Source of the DNA: Chrysoporthe austroafricana
Lineage: Eukaryota; Ascomycota; Sordariomycetes; Diaporthales; Cryphonectriaceae
Assembly: GCA_001051155.2 (NCBI GenBank)
Contig: JYIP02000005.1
Location: 2,604,001 to 2,668,000 of the forward strand
Length of the DNA stretch: 64,000 bases
Reading direction: 5' to 3'
The notes beneath the pieces are model-generated. The model was not told the DNA's origin, did no database searches, and saw only the letters and a program-made list of their open reading frames with translations. This document shows, in pieces, positions 23,529-36,095 of the stretch. Positions within the stretch are counted from its first letter, which is position 1; each line of letters starts with the position of its first letter. The position numbers and the translations under genes are program-made.

Positions 23529-26500
23529 CTACCATCCCGGCCGTGGCCTTTTCATGGTAGCGCTACGCCGGATGCTTTCCACCCAGATGGAGTCATCTAG
23601 GATCGAGCTCATCTGAACCGGACTGACAGCACTATTGCTCCTGCTGTTCCGGTTGCTGTTCCGGTTGCTGTTCCGGTAACTGCTCCTCGCCGAGCTGGCG
23701 CCCGAGCCCGGCATCTGTAGCTCGAAACTAAATGCCGAGTGCGTCGACTCATGGCCGTCAAAGCCACCTATACCGCCGCTGTCCCGTTGTTGTGAAGAGG
23801 AGCCCTCGCCGCTCATCCGCGGCATGCTCAGTGGGTGCGCGCCGAAGCTATCAAAGCTCGTCTGCAGCGTCAGATCCGCGCTCATATTGGAGAGGTTCTT
23901 CTGGTGGCCGCTGCCGGCGCTGTCGCGCATGGGCGAGAGGAAGGTCGAAGAAGATTGCAGCGGCCCGCTGCCTGGTGTAGTAGATGGCAAGGACGAATCG
24001 TATGGCGTGGCTGTCTTCTTTTCCCGAGCTGCCTCCTTGTCGTCTATATGGATGTCTGGTAGATCAAGCTGAGGGATCGCCGTCATACGTGCGGTCTTCT
24101 TCAGAGCCAAGTGGCGCTTGAACTTCCGTGAGTGATATCTGTTGAACGTGTGAGCGCCTGCTAATTGATAAGTATGTGAAACATTCCAACTTACAGTGTG
24201 TCGAAGAAGCCAACGACGACACGCCGGCGCACTTCTTCCTCGACGCGTTGCAGACGCGCCCGACGACGAAGGAATTCCTCAAGCCTGCTCACAATTAGTC
24301 ATTTGGACCTTGCTTTTGACACCTGGGTATGCATGTGGAACTCACCGAAGGCTCTTGCTGTCGTTAATGATGTTGTAGTGAGCCAGAATCATGAGTACAG
24401 TCGTGAACGAGATACCCTTATCTGGATCCGCCGAGACCATCACCTCCTCATAGAAAACATTGTACTTCCTGCGCCTTTCTCGTATTACAGCAACATCAAT
24501 CTCGTTCAGTCTTCGATTGAGACTGTCGATGTTGATATTGCCGTACGCGCTTGCTGTTGCCGTCGAGATGGACATGTGTCGTGTAGGTGGCACATCCTCG
24601 CAGACGTCATCCAGGATCTGACGGACTGAGTTCTCGTGCTGGTAGATGCGCATCTCAAATACACCAGATAGCTCGCCCAGCAATCGAGGGAATGCCTCTT
24701 TGCTGATGTAGCCTGTACCGCGAGGATCCACGGATCTCCATGCCTCTTTGAAGCGACGCATTTCGTCACGGTCGACCGCTGCTGACCCGCTGTGGCGCTG
24801 GTACACGTACGAGAAACTCTCGAAGATGAGCGAAACGAACAAGTTGACGAAGATGTACATGCTGACGATATTCCACAATATGAACAAGACCCGAGCCCAC
24901 GAACTGCTTCCGCAATCGCTCTCGAAAAAGGAGTCGGAAAAGACGCAGAGGGGCGGCTCGATGCTTGCATAGTCTTCCATGATCGCGTTCCAACCCTCGC
25001 CCACACTCATGCGAAACAGTAGGATGAGAGCATTCGGCACAGTGCGGAAGTTGACGTTATTGGTTTCGTTTCCTCCGAACCGAGTCAGGCTGAAAGTTTG
25101 CGTCAAGGCAATCGCAAAGACCAGGAAGAAGACCAGCCAGGTTGCCAATAAATTGCCAATGGTCGTCAAACTGGCTGCAGCGGTCTTGAAGAGCTGGTCC
25201 AGGGCGTCGTTTCGAGGAATCAGAAGGAAGACGATCGCAACCAGGAAGAACTTGTGCAGTTGCACGTATGTATCGACAGTTTGCTGTGCAAGAAACAGGA
25301 TCGTGGTCGCGAACGCGCCGGATACTGCAATGAGGGAATACATATCCCATGAACTCTTCCTGAAGCGAGGCCAGCCAAGACCGACGATTCGAATGCCAAC
25401 ATTGGCCATGAAAATGACCGTGAACAAGAAGAAGAGCGCATCTCTTGTGTACGTCCACCATCCAGGCTCGCTGGCGTATTCAAGAAGCAGGAGGACTAGG
25501 TGCAGGATCAACACGACGGTGATGCCCATATACCATTTACCTCTCTTCTCGATTGCACGTTTGTGGCACCATTTCTTCCACTTCGTCTTACTCTCATCAT
25601 ATGAGGCCTTTGAAGGGGACACCTGGCGAAGCAACTTTCGCAATTCGAGCCAAGACCGCTGCTCAGCTGTCAGATAAGCCACACCAGTCTGCTCTGTATA
25701 ATTCCGCATAAAGACGGAAATGAACAGAGTGAGCACGAAGACCGTCCCCAAGAGATTGTAAATCACGAAGAAGACGGCATTGCCGGTGGAGGCCCCAAAT
25801 TGAGGTTGCATTCCCACTCCCGTGATAGACTGAGCCGAGAAGGAGACATCGACCCAACCCTCTTGACTCACGATCTGGAAGAGAATGAACAGAGAGGAGG
25901 AGAAGTCGTCGAAGTCGTAGTAAGGGTTAGCGGCGACTCGAGGCGAGAGCACATTCCAGTTGAAAGGACTGTTGTTGTATTCTCCAAAACAGTCGTACAA
26001 ATAATTGCCAGCGTTGCCATCATTGCAGATCGTGAATTTTCCAGCAAAAAGATTGAGTCCATAGATAGCAAATGGAATGATCAAAGACAACGACACGAAG
26101 GCGGCGCTGAGAATCTTCCACCATCCGATTACGATGAGAGAGTGAAATGTGTCCCTAGCACTGTCACTCACGTTGAGCAATCGCAGAGCTCTGAGCGCTT
26201 TGAAAGCGCCGACAGCACGTGATACCGCCCCGTCGTTTTTGAAAAGTGTGATGACGTTGATCCAGAGGGTGACCAGGACGACGGCATCGATGATGCCCCA
26301 GGAGCTGCGGAAGTATGCGTTTGGGGTCCAGAAGAACCCGTCAGCAATGACCTTGATCAGGGCCTCGACGCTGAATAGGAGGGCGAAGGCAGCGTCGATC
26401 CAGACAAACCAGTTTGACACGCTGAATGGTTCAAGTCTGAAGTACTCTTTCTGGTAGAGTGGTGTGGTAATGCAGGCCAGAATCACCATGGCAACAATAG

Positions 26501-29500
26501 CGGCATAAATGAAAGCCGAGAATGAGTACCACAAAGTTTTGTTGGGCTCGACACCGTCGAAACGCTCATTTCCTCTGCCGGGGCCGACGATCCTCTGGCA
26601 GAAGTGTCTGATGGGATTTCTGGGCGAGAAGATGAATAAGGAGTTGTTGTACGTCGGATGCCGCGCCAGATACGCTCGCTGCGCCTTGCGTCGCTCTGCG
26701 GTAGCCGAGACAGCCTTCTGGGCCATTTGTCGTGGGTCGAGAGCCTCATTCTGGGCTTCGAAACGGATGTTAGAGTAGAACGGGTTAGGGTCCTTGCTAG
26801 TGAACGTCGTGACTATCTTCCCCCATATTGATGACATGATGCCCGGTTTAACGCCATCGCCAGCGTAGGAGCCATTCGGCTCTGGCGGCGACTGACTTTC
26901 GCTGGGGGAAGGCTCAAGGGATCCATCGTCCAGAAAGTCACGGACCACAGCCTCTTTGAGCAACATCTCCATCATAGCAGGGCCATAGTCCAGCGGATCC
27001 TTCTTCTTGCGTGTCTTTCCGAGAGAGAAGATGGTGGAAAGGGCTAGATTGCTCGAACTGCTGCCAAGCTCCTTCCGCTGCAGGAATGCTTTGACTTGCT
27101 CCAATCGTTTCACATCTTCTCCGACATCGAAGTTTTCTTGGATGACAGCAATGAACATGTTGACGAGAATGAAGAAGGCGAGAATAAACCAACCGATCAG
27201 GAATATTGCCCCTACCCAAGACGTCTCGTAAGCTGTTGTGTAGGCGGTGACGTTATACAGGAGGGTCGTCCAATTCTCCGTGGATAAAATCTGATACATC
27301 CCGAGGAATGAATTCCAGATTGTGTTGAAAGATACTTCAATATTGTTGCCACTTGAATCGACGAGCGGTATTTGTCCCCGAAACAGTTGCGAGGCGAAGA
27401 TGGACATCAATAGTGTGATCAAGAACACAAACAACATCAGGTTGCTGATACCTGTTGCGTCGCCCAGCACCAATTTGATCAGCTTTGCCGTCATGGGAAC
27501 CGCAAGAACGATGCGGTAGACCCTCAGGATCTGAAAGACCGTTAACCAAGCATAGACATCCCCGCTGTTGCGAATCGGGGGCAGCAAGATGACAGACGTA
27601 ATGATAGCCAGGACGAGATCCACAATATTTCGCTTGTGGCGGTGGAAGCCCCTGAAATCAGCCACAATTCTGATGAAGATCTCGATGTCCAGCAGAGTTG
27701 TGACGAGAATTTCGATAGCCTCGATCAAGATTTCACTTGATGGTGACATCGAAGCCTCTCGGGATGCTTGGGTCATGAGATCCGCTGTGATGCAGAGAAT
27801 CCAAAATAGCTTCGTCTTGTTGTACATCTTCTGCAGTGATGACAACCTCCTGGGCGCCTTTTTCTCAGGGTCTTCCCAGGTATGATCATCAACATCGGTG
27901 AAGGCGCTTGCTTTGCTCTCCTCCCGGATGACCTGAAACGATGAGGTGATGACCGCGATGAGTAAGTTGATCAACCACAGCATCATGATCATGATCCCGG
28001 CACCAAAGAACAATGCCGCTGCAGTGTAGTCGGAGTTGATGGTGTAGTACATCAAATCAGAAAAAGTGTTGGCGCTCATCACGACGAAGACAAGTTCCAA
28101 GGAATGCATGATGTCGTCGAAATGGACAGTGTTGTTGTACGGGTTCTCTCGTTGCAGACAGAGAGTGCCTCGAGGACAAATATAGCCCTTAGCGCTTGTT
28201 GTGCCTTGCGTGAAGTCACTCAGATTGTCATACTGGTTAGCAATGACCCAAGGCATCTCCTGGCCATTGGACTCGTTCAGGTAGCCGCCGCAGAACTGCA
28301 TGTCCTGGATATATGATGCGGAGGCATTGAACGGATCGCTGGGGTCAAGCCAGACACACTGTCGACTGAAGCTGGACTTGAAACTCTGCACGCCAATGAT
28401 GGCGAAAATGACCCAGAAAAACCCGATCAGAAACGAGACCCGCAGAAGTAGTGGCGCTGCCTTCTTCAGACTTCGCAGAATGACCTATTTTGGAAATATC
28501 AGCAACGCGACGGGCCAACTCGGATGCGTGCAACTTACAGCATTGCCCTTCGTGATAGCAAGGAGTCGGAGAATTCGGAGACTGCTCAACATTCTGAAAA
28601 TATAGAGGTGATGTTCCATTTCGAGACCCGTAATGCCGACCGAAAATGAGATCCAAAAGGACACAACGGCCACAAAGTCAAGACGGTTAAAACCGTGCCG
28701 TAGGAAGGCCCTCCGTGCCAGTTGATATCTTTGCTGTTCTTCAATCGTCTGAGGAAGCCGTTGGCCGTGAAGCCAGGTGACGGAACGAGCCAAAGTGGAA
28801 GGTCCGTAATTCTCTAGTGGCGGTTTCTTGACTGACTTTTGTCGTTGTGGTTGGAAGACATCCCGATATTTCTCGGCAACAGCGGCCTTCACGCCTCGCT
28901 TGCGATCTATTGTGCTGTACTCGGCTGCGTTGAGAATGAAGCCAGACACAATGATTCTCGCAATGACTTCCATTGTGTAAATGACGAACAGAACGAGCAT
29001 TGCCCAGTCGATCGTAGAGCTACCCCATACAATTGATGGCCCGTCCGGAGTGTCAAACACGCTCGGCGCGGCTTCGACACACAAGAGGATCGTCTGGAGG
29101 ACGATCAGGACGAGGATCAATGGCTCGGTCCAAGGCTGAACCAATATATCGCAAAGTCGCAGCCGTATCGGATTGTCGGGCAAGAATATCCCCAAGGATT
29201 TCCCTTTCAGCGGATTCGGCATCCGCCCGGGTACGGGAGAGAGGGGCCCAGGATCCGAGGGAAATATGTATTCTGTCTGTCCCCTCTTCTCTGTTGGGCT
29301 CTGGCTGTTTTGGTACAGCTGTGACGGATATGAGGTGTCGACGAGTTGGGGTATCGGAGGCATGGGCTCACGCGGCGAATCCGCGCTCGGCGATCGAGAT
29401 CTTTGGCGCCGTTTCTGGTTTTCGAGGACTTCTGCTTCACCACTGATGTTGACCACACGCTGTGACATGGCACGAACGATGGAGCCCGCCTTCAAGAAGG

Positions 29501-30218
29501 CGCCAGACGTCGAGGGTGACCGGGACCGGCGCCGGCTAATTCCCTCAGCATCGCCAGCCGTCAGATTCCTCCCAAAGCTCTTGTGTTTCTGGGACCCGGC
29601 GCCCCTCTCCAGATCCGCTCCGAGCGTCTTCCCGTCACGTTGTGAACTAGAATTGGTATCGAGGTCACGGACAGTGTGGAAACTATCTCTAGCCTGCGCT
29701 TCATCGTTTGCGCTGAGGCCATCAATCGGCTGGGCGGTCGCTGTAAGAGGGACACGATCCGAGTCTTGTGGCACCTGCTCTTCAAAGTACGAAGGGGCCT
29801 GGTAGGCTCCGATCGGAGTCGTCTCGATCTCGGACAGCCGGCGAGGGAGCGGAGCATCCCAGCCCGGTGGGATGGCATTCTGGAAAGCATGAGGATCGAC
29901 TGGCGACTCAGGCACAACCAGGCCGCTCTGTCGTGACTGCTGTGGCTGCTGTTGGTGGTATGGATTGTCATCCCAGTATGTCATTATTCCCGGGAGGGTC
30001 GCCGCCATCTGTGCCGTCGTCGGCGATAATCGGTCGTGTCTTATCCTCGCATCTTGGGTGTCCGGAACGGTTCCCTGTGATTGTGTGCCTCCTCCGCCTG
30101 GTGCGCTGTGGTGCCCCTGTGGCTCGTCTGGGGGACGTTCGAGACTCTGCATCGGTATTGACTGTGGCGGAGCAGCTCGATTTTGTTGTGACGATGGGGG
30201 ATTCGACTGGTCGGCCAT
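23529..30218 (-). CDS. CCH1: High-affinity voltage-gated-type calcium channel CCH1
   Basis: Plasma-membrane Ca2+ channel pore subunit that works with Mid1 in calcium uptake under stress, mating and tip growth. Four exons on the minus strand: 30218-28539, 28484-24346, 24284-24195 and 24138-23529, with introns of 54, 61 and 56 bp, giving about 2172 residues. A polar N-terminus of about 350 residues precedes four six-helix repeats. The pore loops read SANTF (Asn699), STENW (Glu963), SQEGW (Glu1435) and VGEGW (Glu1723). S4-like segments are clearly basic in repeats I (SSLRILRLL) and III (FKALRALRLL) and weak in II and IV. After repeat IV comes an EF-hand-like stretch (DPRGTGYISKEAF, about residue 1810). 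The small exon 3 encodes a basic coiled stretch (RRRARLQRVEEEVRRR) ending FFDTL, joined to YHSRKFKRHLALKK. The tail is Ser-rich. Junctions are supported by exact reading-frame and motif continuity. Confidence 0.95.
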
Positions 30219-31806
30219 CTTGGTGGATGGGACGGAGAGCGTCTGTCAGTGATGTAGGGTCGTGTCAACAATTGAGACGCTCGAGATGCGCCCTGGGCGC
30301 TCTCGGTCTGTCAACTGTCTAGTCAGGGTGTGAGCATGGCCTGGGTCGAGGGGCGCTCTCGAGCAGAACAGAGTGAGGAGATCAGAGCTGATCAACCGTC
30401 AAAAGGATCGCCCCTATCGACCTCGACTCAAGTACTGGGTAAGGACGCGTTGTCTGTGGTCGGGGTTGGGACCCGTGGCGGCTACCTTCGTCTAGCTGAA
30501 CTTTGAAGTTTGGCGTGGTTGCAACGGCGATGAGACGCTAGCAGGATAGGTGGTGATTCCAGCGGGGCGGTACAGCCGCGATTGGGCTTGTGTCATAGGA
30601 CAAGGGGCTAAAAAGCGGATGCCAATTGTCAGTTTCGTATCGTCGTCCCGAGGTCAAGGTGGAGGTTGTCGTCGATGTTCGATTCAATCGCCAGTGCTGT
30701 GCGCCAGGCAGTCGACTGATTGGATGGGGGTTCGTATTGTCGACTTGGTCAAGGGAGAACGGGACTAGGCTTCGACCGCGCGCAGAGCACAAGAGATCTC
30801 ATCACATGAAGATTGGGCGGGCCTACGGGTCCCCCTGCCCTGCGCTGCCCTGCCCTGCGCTGCCCTGTCCTGAGACCGGCCCAGACATGCATGGTATCCA
30901 CTTCCACCATCTCCCAGGCTGGCCCAAACGTTAGGGACTCTACCGTGCACTGTGTGAGGGTGTGTCACTCGTGTCAGAAATCTCCCTGCAGCGTGGAGGC
31001 CTAGCCTCAAAGGGCAGTGGCACTGCAGATGCTGCTCGAACCATAGTAGTAGGCTGGCAGGGCTGGGCGCGCTTGGGTTCCCTCCCAGCTGACATGCAGC
31101 ACCCTCACTTCACCTTCCACAGTGACGTGGACACCTCCTCGACCAACGTCATACTGTACGGTTCATGTTGACGCGTCGTCGTCCACGAGTTCCTGAACTA
31201 GCCAGATATCACGATCGATCGATTTGTGGTCCGAACTGACGGCCATGGATCCTACCCGGCAGACTTACCTGCTCAGTATTGCTGTTCACCTCGGAGTGCT
31301 TGGCAGCAGCGCAGGCACTCACTCAGCTCGGCACCTGGTAGACCCAGTATTGCTTGATTGTACGCTGTCTCACATCTCACAAACTTTACTTACAGGACCA
31401 ATCGTGAGACCCGTTTTCTCGCTCGTCTCGCAAATGCCTCGGCCGTTTTGGAGACCGTATACCCAGCACACAGTGCCCACGCGCTTCAGCCAAGTCCCCT
31501 CGCCAAGCTGCGCTGGCTACTGTCCCGACGGGCTGACCCGTTCTCATGGGATGTCGTGCTACTTTACCAGCGTACCTGTTGAACATGGCAATACGAAGTG
31601 AGACTGCTATCCGCTGTGTCCCTCACCCAGGTAGGTATTAGTGGGCCGATAGGCATTCATTACAATCGAATTGAGTGGTGATTTCTTCATTGGCTTCTAC
31701 CGCTTGGTTGTCCTAGCCCGTACCCAACGACGCCGATTCCCGTCGCTCGCCGCGGCACTCAGATACCGGAGATCTGCACAAATTACCCCCAAGAGCATGA
31801 CCCACT
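30219..31806. other. CCH1 promoter/leader and spacer
   Basis: Upstream of CCH1 and downstream of the NTF2-like gene. No coding support. It contains a short CCCTGCGCTGCCCTG tandem near 30833-30872. Confidence 0.4.
30833..30872. repeat. Short CCCTGC/CGCTG tandem repeat
   Basis: About two and a half copies of a 15-bp unit built from CCCTG and CGCTG, read directly. Too short to suggest a function. Confidence 0.7.
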
Positions 31807-32253
31807 CTAGGAACCAATGACAAAAAAAGTATGCACAACCTTCAGATCCGCCAGGAACCATTCGTCGCCCTCCCGCTTGAAGACCTCATGGTAATGGCCT
31901 CCTCCAGTGATACGAGACTCCAGCTTCGCGTTGAATCCCTTGTCGGCGACTAAGTATTGGACAGGGAACACGGCCTTTACCTCGTCAGGAGAGACCTGCT
32001 CGAGCTCGGGTGGCCCGACCAGGTGGTGGGCTTGCCTGACCTCGAAACTTTTGCTGAAGTGTGCCACCCACGCGTCTCTCGACGTGAAGACGGGGAAAAA
32101 TCCGTCGGGGGCGACGCCGTTGTCGATGAGCTCGAACCTAAAATCTGGAAGCACGACCTTGTCGAAAAATTCCCATTTCCCCGCGTCGATGAAGCGGAGG
32201 TATTGCGCCTTCTTCTCCGTGATAGCTTGGGTGACCTCGAATGAGGGTCTCAT
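31807..32253 (-). CDS. SnoaL/NTF2-like fold small protein
   Basis: Predicted 148-residue single-domain protein with no signal peptide. The sequence has the layout of the SnoaL-like branch of the NTF2 superfamily: an N-terminal helix with KKAQYLRFIDAGKWEFFDKVVLPDFRFE, then REAWxxHF-like RDAWVAHFSKSF, AHHLVG, and a final sheet with GGGHYHEVFKREGDEWFLADLKV. Relatives include hydrolases, isomerases and dehydratases as well as proteins of unknown function, so the reaction cannot be named. ATG 32253 is used because the open frame upstream has no earlier ATG. It lies head-to-head, about 1.1 kb away, with the PHD-finger gene; no biosynthetic cluster surrounds it. Confidence 0.7.
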   Translation of the reverse strand: MRPSFEVTQAITEKKAQYLRFIDAGKWEFFDKVVLPDFRFELIDNGVAPDGFFPVFTSRDAWVAHFSKSFEVRQAHHLVGPPELEQVSPDEVKAVFPVQYLVADKGFNAKLESRITGGGHYHEVFKREGDEWFLADLKVVHTFFVIGS

Positions 32254-33399
32254 TTTTGATGTCGGTTGGTGTAAAGGACTTTGAAGAGAAAGTCTTGCGG
32301 TAGCACGCGAGGAGTATGCTTTCTGGGTAACACCAGAAAAGTGAGGATGGTGGGCGATACAGATTTGCCCTACAATGGCAGCCACTCGGAGCCTCCCATG
32401 AGGTCCTTATATGCGGTGCTACCCTATCTAAGTATTATCACAAGAGGGGAGAACTCATCCTTACTGAAGGTCAGCATCACGATTTCTGATTCCTCATGAT
32501 CATTAGCACCTGCAGAGCATGGCAGCATTCTCGCCCTTCAGCCATGCTTGGCCAGGATGTGTATCCAGCGTCTTGTATGTCGGAGACGGAGGGCCGGCCT
32601 GCAATATCTCGCCGATATTACTCCCTGAGCCTTGGCGCTCCGCATGCAAAGGTCAACGCTGCCCGGTCCGCTCCGTTCATCCCGCAGGGGCTCTGGGTAG
32701 GGCGGGCTTTGTCGAGATACCGTCATTAGCATAGGCGCTGAAGCTCTTTACGATCACCCGAAGTCCTCGGCTTAACTATTTTGTTTCTGTTCGTTGGCGT
32801 GAACTAATCTGTCCGGCTCCGCGAAGACCGGGGGGAAGGGCTTTGCTAGAAGATTAATAAAGCTGGCTCGCACGCGTTATGCTCATTTCTGATCTCGGTC
32901 TCATTGCAGAGAACGGGAGCAGCAAAATCAATATGGGTTCTGCGCGTTTTGAGGTAAACAGCGATTTATCTGATTTATCGCGGTGGTAAAGGGGGGTGGC
33001 TTCGCGACCGAAAATGATTACATAACATACCAAAATGTATTATCAGTATGGTGTGGTGCACTGGGCATGCAGAGAATTTGGAGATTGACAGGGGCGGCCC
33101 ACCTGGGGGGCCGTGCAGGCGTTTCTGCGGGGGAAAATTGGTAGCCGGTCGCGTCGAAATCGCGCCGTACTTGCTTGCATCATCAAATCCGCTTTGCGAA
33201 CTTCAACCCTTAACAGATCTGAAGAGCCCAACGGCCCATCACTCCGCCACGAGGCTGATCGGAACGCCGCACATTCTGACGATCGCAGAGCTGTCATGAG
33301 AGATCTTATCCGTCTTCTGACACTGTCTTCCTTGCCCTATTCCCAGCCATAAACGCGCTCTCGCTCCCTGCGCAGCCGACCGCCCCCCTTCGTCCCACC
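32254..33399. other. Divergent promoter region
   Basis: Shared upstream region of the SnoaL-like gene (minus) and the PHD-finger gene (plus). The part around 32.9-33.05 kb is locally AT-rich. No gene seen. Confidence 0.4.
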
Positions 33400-36095
33400 A
33401 TGCCATCAAGAAAGCGGTCTCTCCAGGAGGCCGACAGCGCACCTGCCGAGCAAGTCAAAGCACAGTCGTTGATACATAGATTACGGAATTCATTCTACTT
33501 CGCGAATCTATACCAGTGGATATGTATCTTCGGCAAGGTCGTCAAGATCGACGACAATCTGGACATCGAGGTATGGCCTCCAGGCGAACATTATCAGCAG
33601 CAAGCAGTATGGCCCACACTAAGACTTTGTTGTGCCACAGGAACTCGAGACAGAATGCCTCAAACATGGCTCTATGAGGTTGCAGGAGATCGGCTTATCC
33701 TTATTGAAGCATATCTCCTCACACCGCGGATTGACGTACGGTTCATCTAGTCATCGCTTTGCTAAACCTCAAGGCTAACTCCGAGCAGACACGAGCTTTT
33801 CGACGAATATACTCGAAGGCAATTTGATGCTAAGTTGCCCGGGAAGAAAAATCCATTCGGGAAAGGCGAGGTCGCCGCCAAGTTTACCGACTTTGACCTC
33901 TTCAAAAAGGTGTGTTTTCTCAACACCTTTGCTGCGCCACCAGAATCTAATTCCATCTGTCCAATACAGCTCCGAGTCTTGTGGCAGATGACTCAGATCG
34001 TCATGATGAAACCCGAACATATTCGACCAAACATGGACGAGCAAAAGAACGATGAACAAACTGCCTGGGTTGGCCACCTCAGTTCCCGTGTCGAGACCGC
34101 ACCCCACAACTAACAAGATCACAGAGGATCGAACCGTATGGATGGGATCGAAAGGATCGTGAATACTATGTGCTCGACGACAACCGTCTCTATCGCCTTA
34201 CGGCTGCACCTCCTCCTGCCGCACCTCCAAAGAAGACGTCTCAAAAGGCCAAGGCCGCCGCACGGGCTGCGAAGCGCAGGCGCGTCGCCGCCGCCGCCGC
34301 CGCCGCCGACAGCACCAATGATGAGGCCGACAACACCAGTGCGGCGGAGGATAACGATGTAGCTGCTGGACAGGATGACAAGGAAGATCCTTTGGATGGC
34401 GCAACTTGGGAGTGCATTGCCATCACGCTCGAAGAAGTTCGGAACTTCATCGAACCGTTGAAGAAATCCAAGGACCCCAACGAAAAGGTGCTTCGCAGCC
34501 AAATAGAAGAGCACATGCTGCCACTGCTTGAAAAGCAGGAGGAATCTAGGAAGCGAAAGATGATACAGCGGGAAAAGGAGCTCCTCAACTTGGAGAAGAT
34601 GGCCCACGCCAAGAGGTCAAGCCGGATCGCCGGCAAGGCCGAGCAGCAGAGGCAGGAAGAGCTTGAACGCCACGAGAGAGAAAAGAGGATCGCAGAAGAA
34701 ACCGCAGCAAAGAAAGAAGAACAGAAGAGGCTCAAGATGGAGAAGGAGCGCGACAACAGGATGATGTCCCGAGACCAACGTCTACGCGAGCGTGAAGCTC
34801 GCCGCATTCAGCACGAAGAGGAGCTCGCCCAGTTGTCAGAAGGAAGCAGGAGCGCTGAAGCGGCACGGCTATCGGAACGTCGCTTGAAGGCAGAGATTGA
34901 GAAGAACAAGCAAGCCCTGAGGGAACTAGAAGAGGAGGAGGAAGACTGGACATTTGACTGTGTCTGCGGGCTGCATGGACAAGTCGACGATGGCGAGCAT
35001 AGTGTCGCCTGCGAGAGATGCAATGTTTGGCAACACAGCAAGTGCCTCGGTATTGATGAGCAGGAAGCCGAGCGAGAGGACTTCCATTTCATCTGCAAGC
35101 ATTGCGAACAGGCCGAGCGTGAAAGGGAGGAGAAGCAGCAGAAAGCTCCCACGAAAATCAAGCTCAAGCTCAAGGAGCTTGCTTCTCCTTCGACCCCCTC
35201 GAACAAGCCTGTCTCAACTACACCGATTCCTCTTCCTCAAATACCTGGGATGCCTCCAAAAAAGTCAGCGTCGCACTCAAAGCCCTCACAACTCAACGGC
35301 GTGTCGTTACCGTCCGCGACTGCGTCAACTTCGGTGAAGCTACCGGAGCCTTCACCCTTGAAGCATAGCTCCCCTCCCATGGAAAGCGGCCACAACGCGG
35401 CGCCTCCTCTGACCTCGGGTCCATCTTTGCCGCCGTTTCCTATGCGAAGACCGTCCCTAAACGGGCTGTCTCACAACCCTTTCTCCTCACCACATCCAAA
35501 TCTACTACCGCCCGATCTGTCGCCGAACAAGTCCCGTGCGTACGGGAGTATTTACACGTCTTCCAGTCCTACGGTCCAGGACGGACCAGAAGTGTTCAAG
35601 GCGTCCAATGACCGTCCGCCTCTGTCACCTGCCACCGCTAACGCCACGTTGATCGGTCACGAGTCACCTACGAAGGTCCCAGCGACAAAGAATACATCGG
35701 CTGTGGTCTCTCCGCAGAAACCAGCCAACACACCAGTCAGCTCAGCAAAAGTCCTCGATCAGCCGAGAAGCTCGCCATCGTCAATAGCGACGCCACGACT
35801 GAGCCCAACACGTCCCGAGGATAGCGACCCCCTACCATCAGCACGGGGCGGCCTCTCCCCGACGAAGAATTCGCCCTCCTACTCGCGTTCTGGCTCGTTC
35901 GGCTACAGCACAGCAGACGGTCAGAACGGCATCCGCTCTAGTCCAACTCCTGCTATCATACCGCCTGTTGCAGCTCTCTCCCCAACGCCACACAAGCCCG
36001 ATCCGACACCCCCAGTCAAGGTTGACGAGCCGCCACGACCGGTGTCGCAACACAGCCCGCAGCTCTATTCATCACCCATGCAGCCAAGGTTTTAG
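33400..36095 (+). CDS. DDT/WHIM-type PHD-finger chromatin protein
   Basis: Probable nuclear chromatin factor of about 818 residues. Five exons: 33400-33570, 33641-33735, 33789-33909, 33970-34068 and 34125-36095, with introns of 70, 53, 60 and 56 bp. The N-terminal 110 residues (FYFANLYQWICIFG, LRNSF, HELFDEYTRRQF) resemble a DDT-like helical domain. A WHIM-like block follows, ending RIEPYGWDRKDREYYVLDDNRLYRL, spelled across the exon 4/5 junction. Then come a long charged coiled-coil-prone region (about 215-425, Lys/Glu/Arg-rich) and a PHD finger (about 435-490) with ligands in CVCG, CERC, WQHSKC and ICKHC. The C-terminal 300 residues are Pro/Ser-rich and disordered with many SP sites. DDT plus WHIM plus PHD is the arrangement of ISWI-partner and reader proteins, so nucleosome-remodelling or histone-mark reading is likely; the precise complex is not shown. 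Confidence 0.82.
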
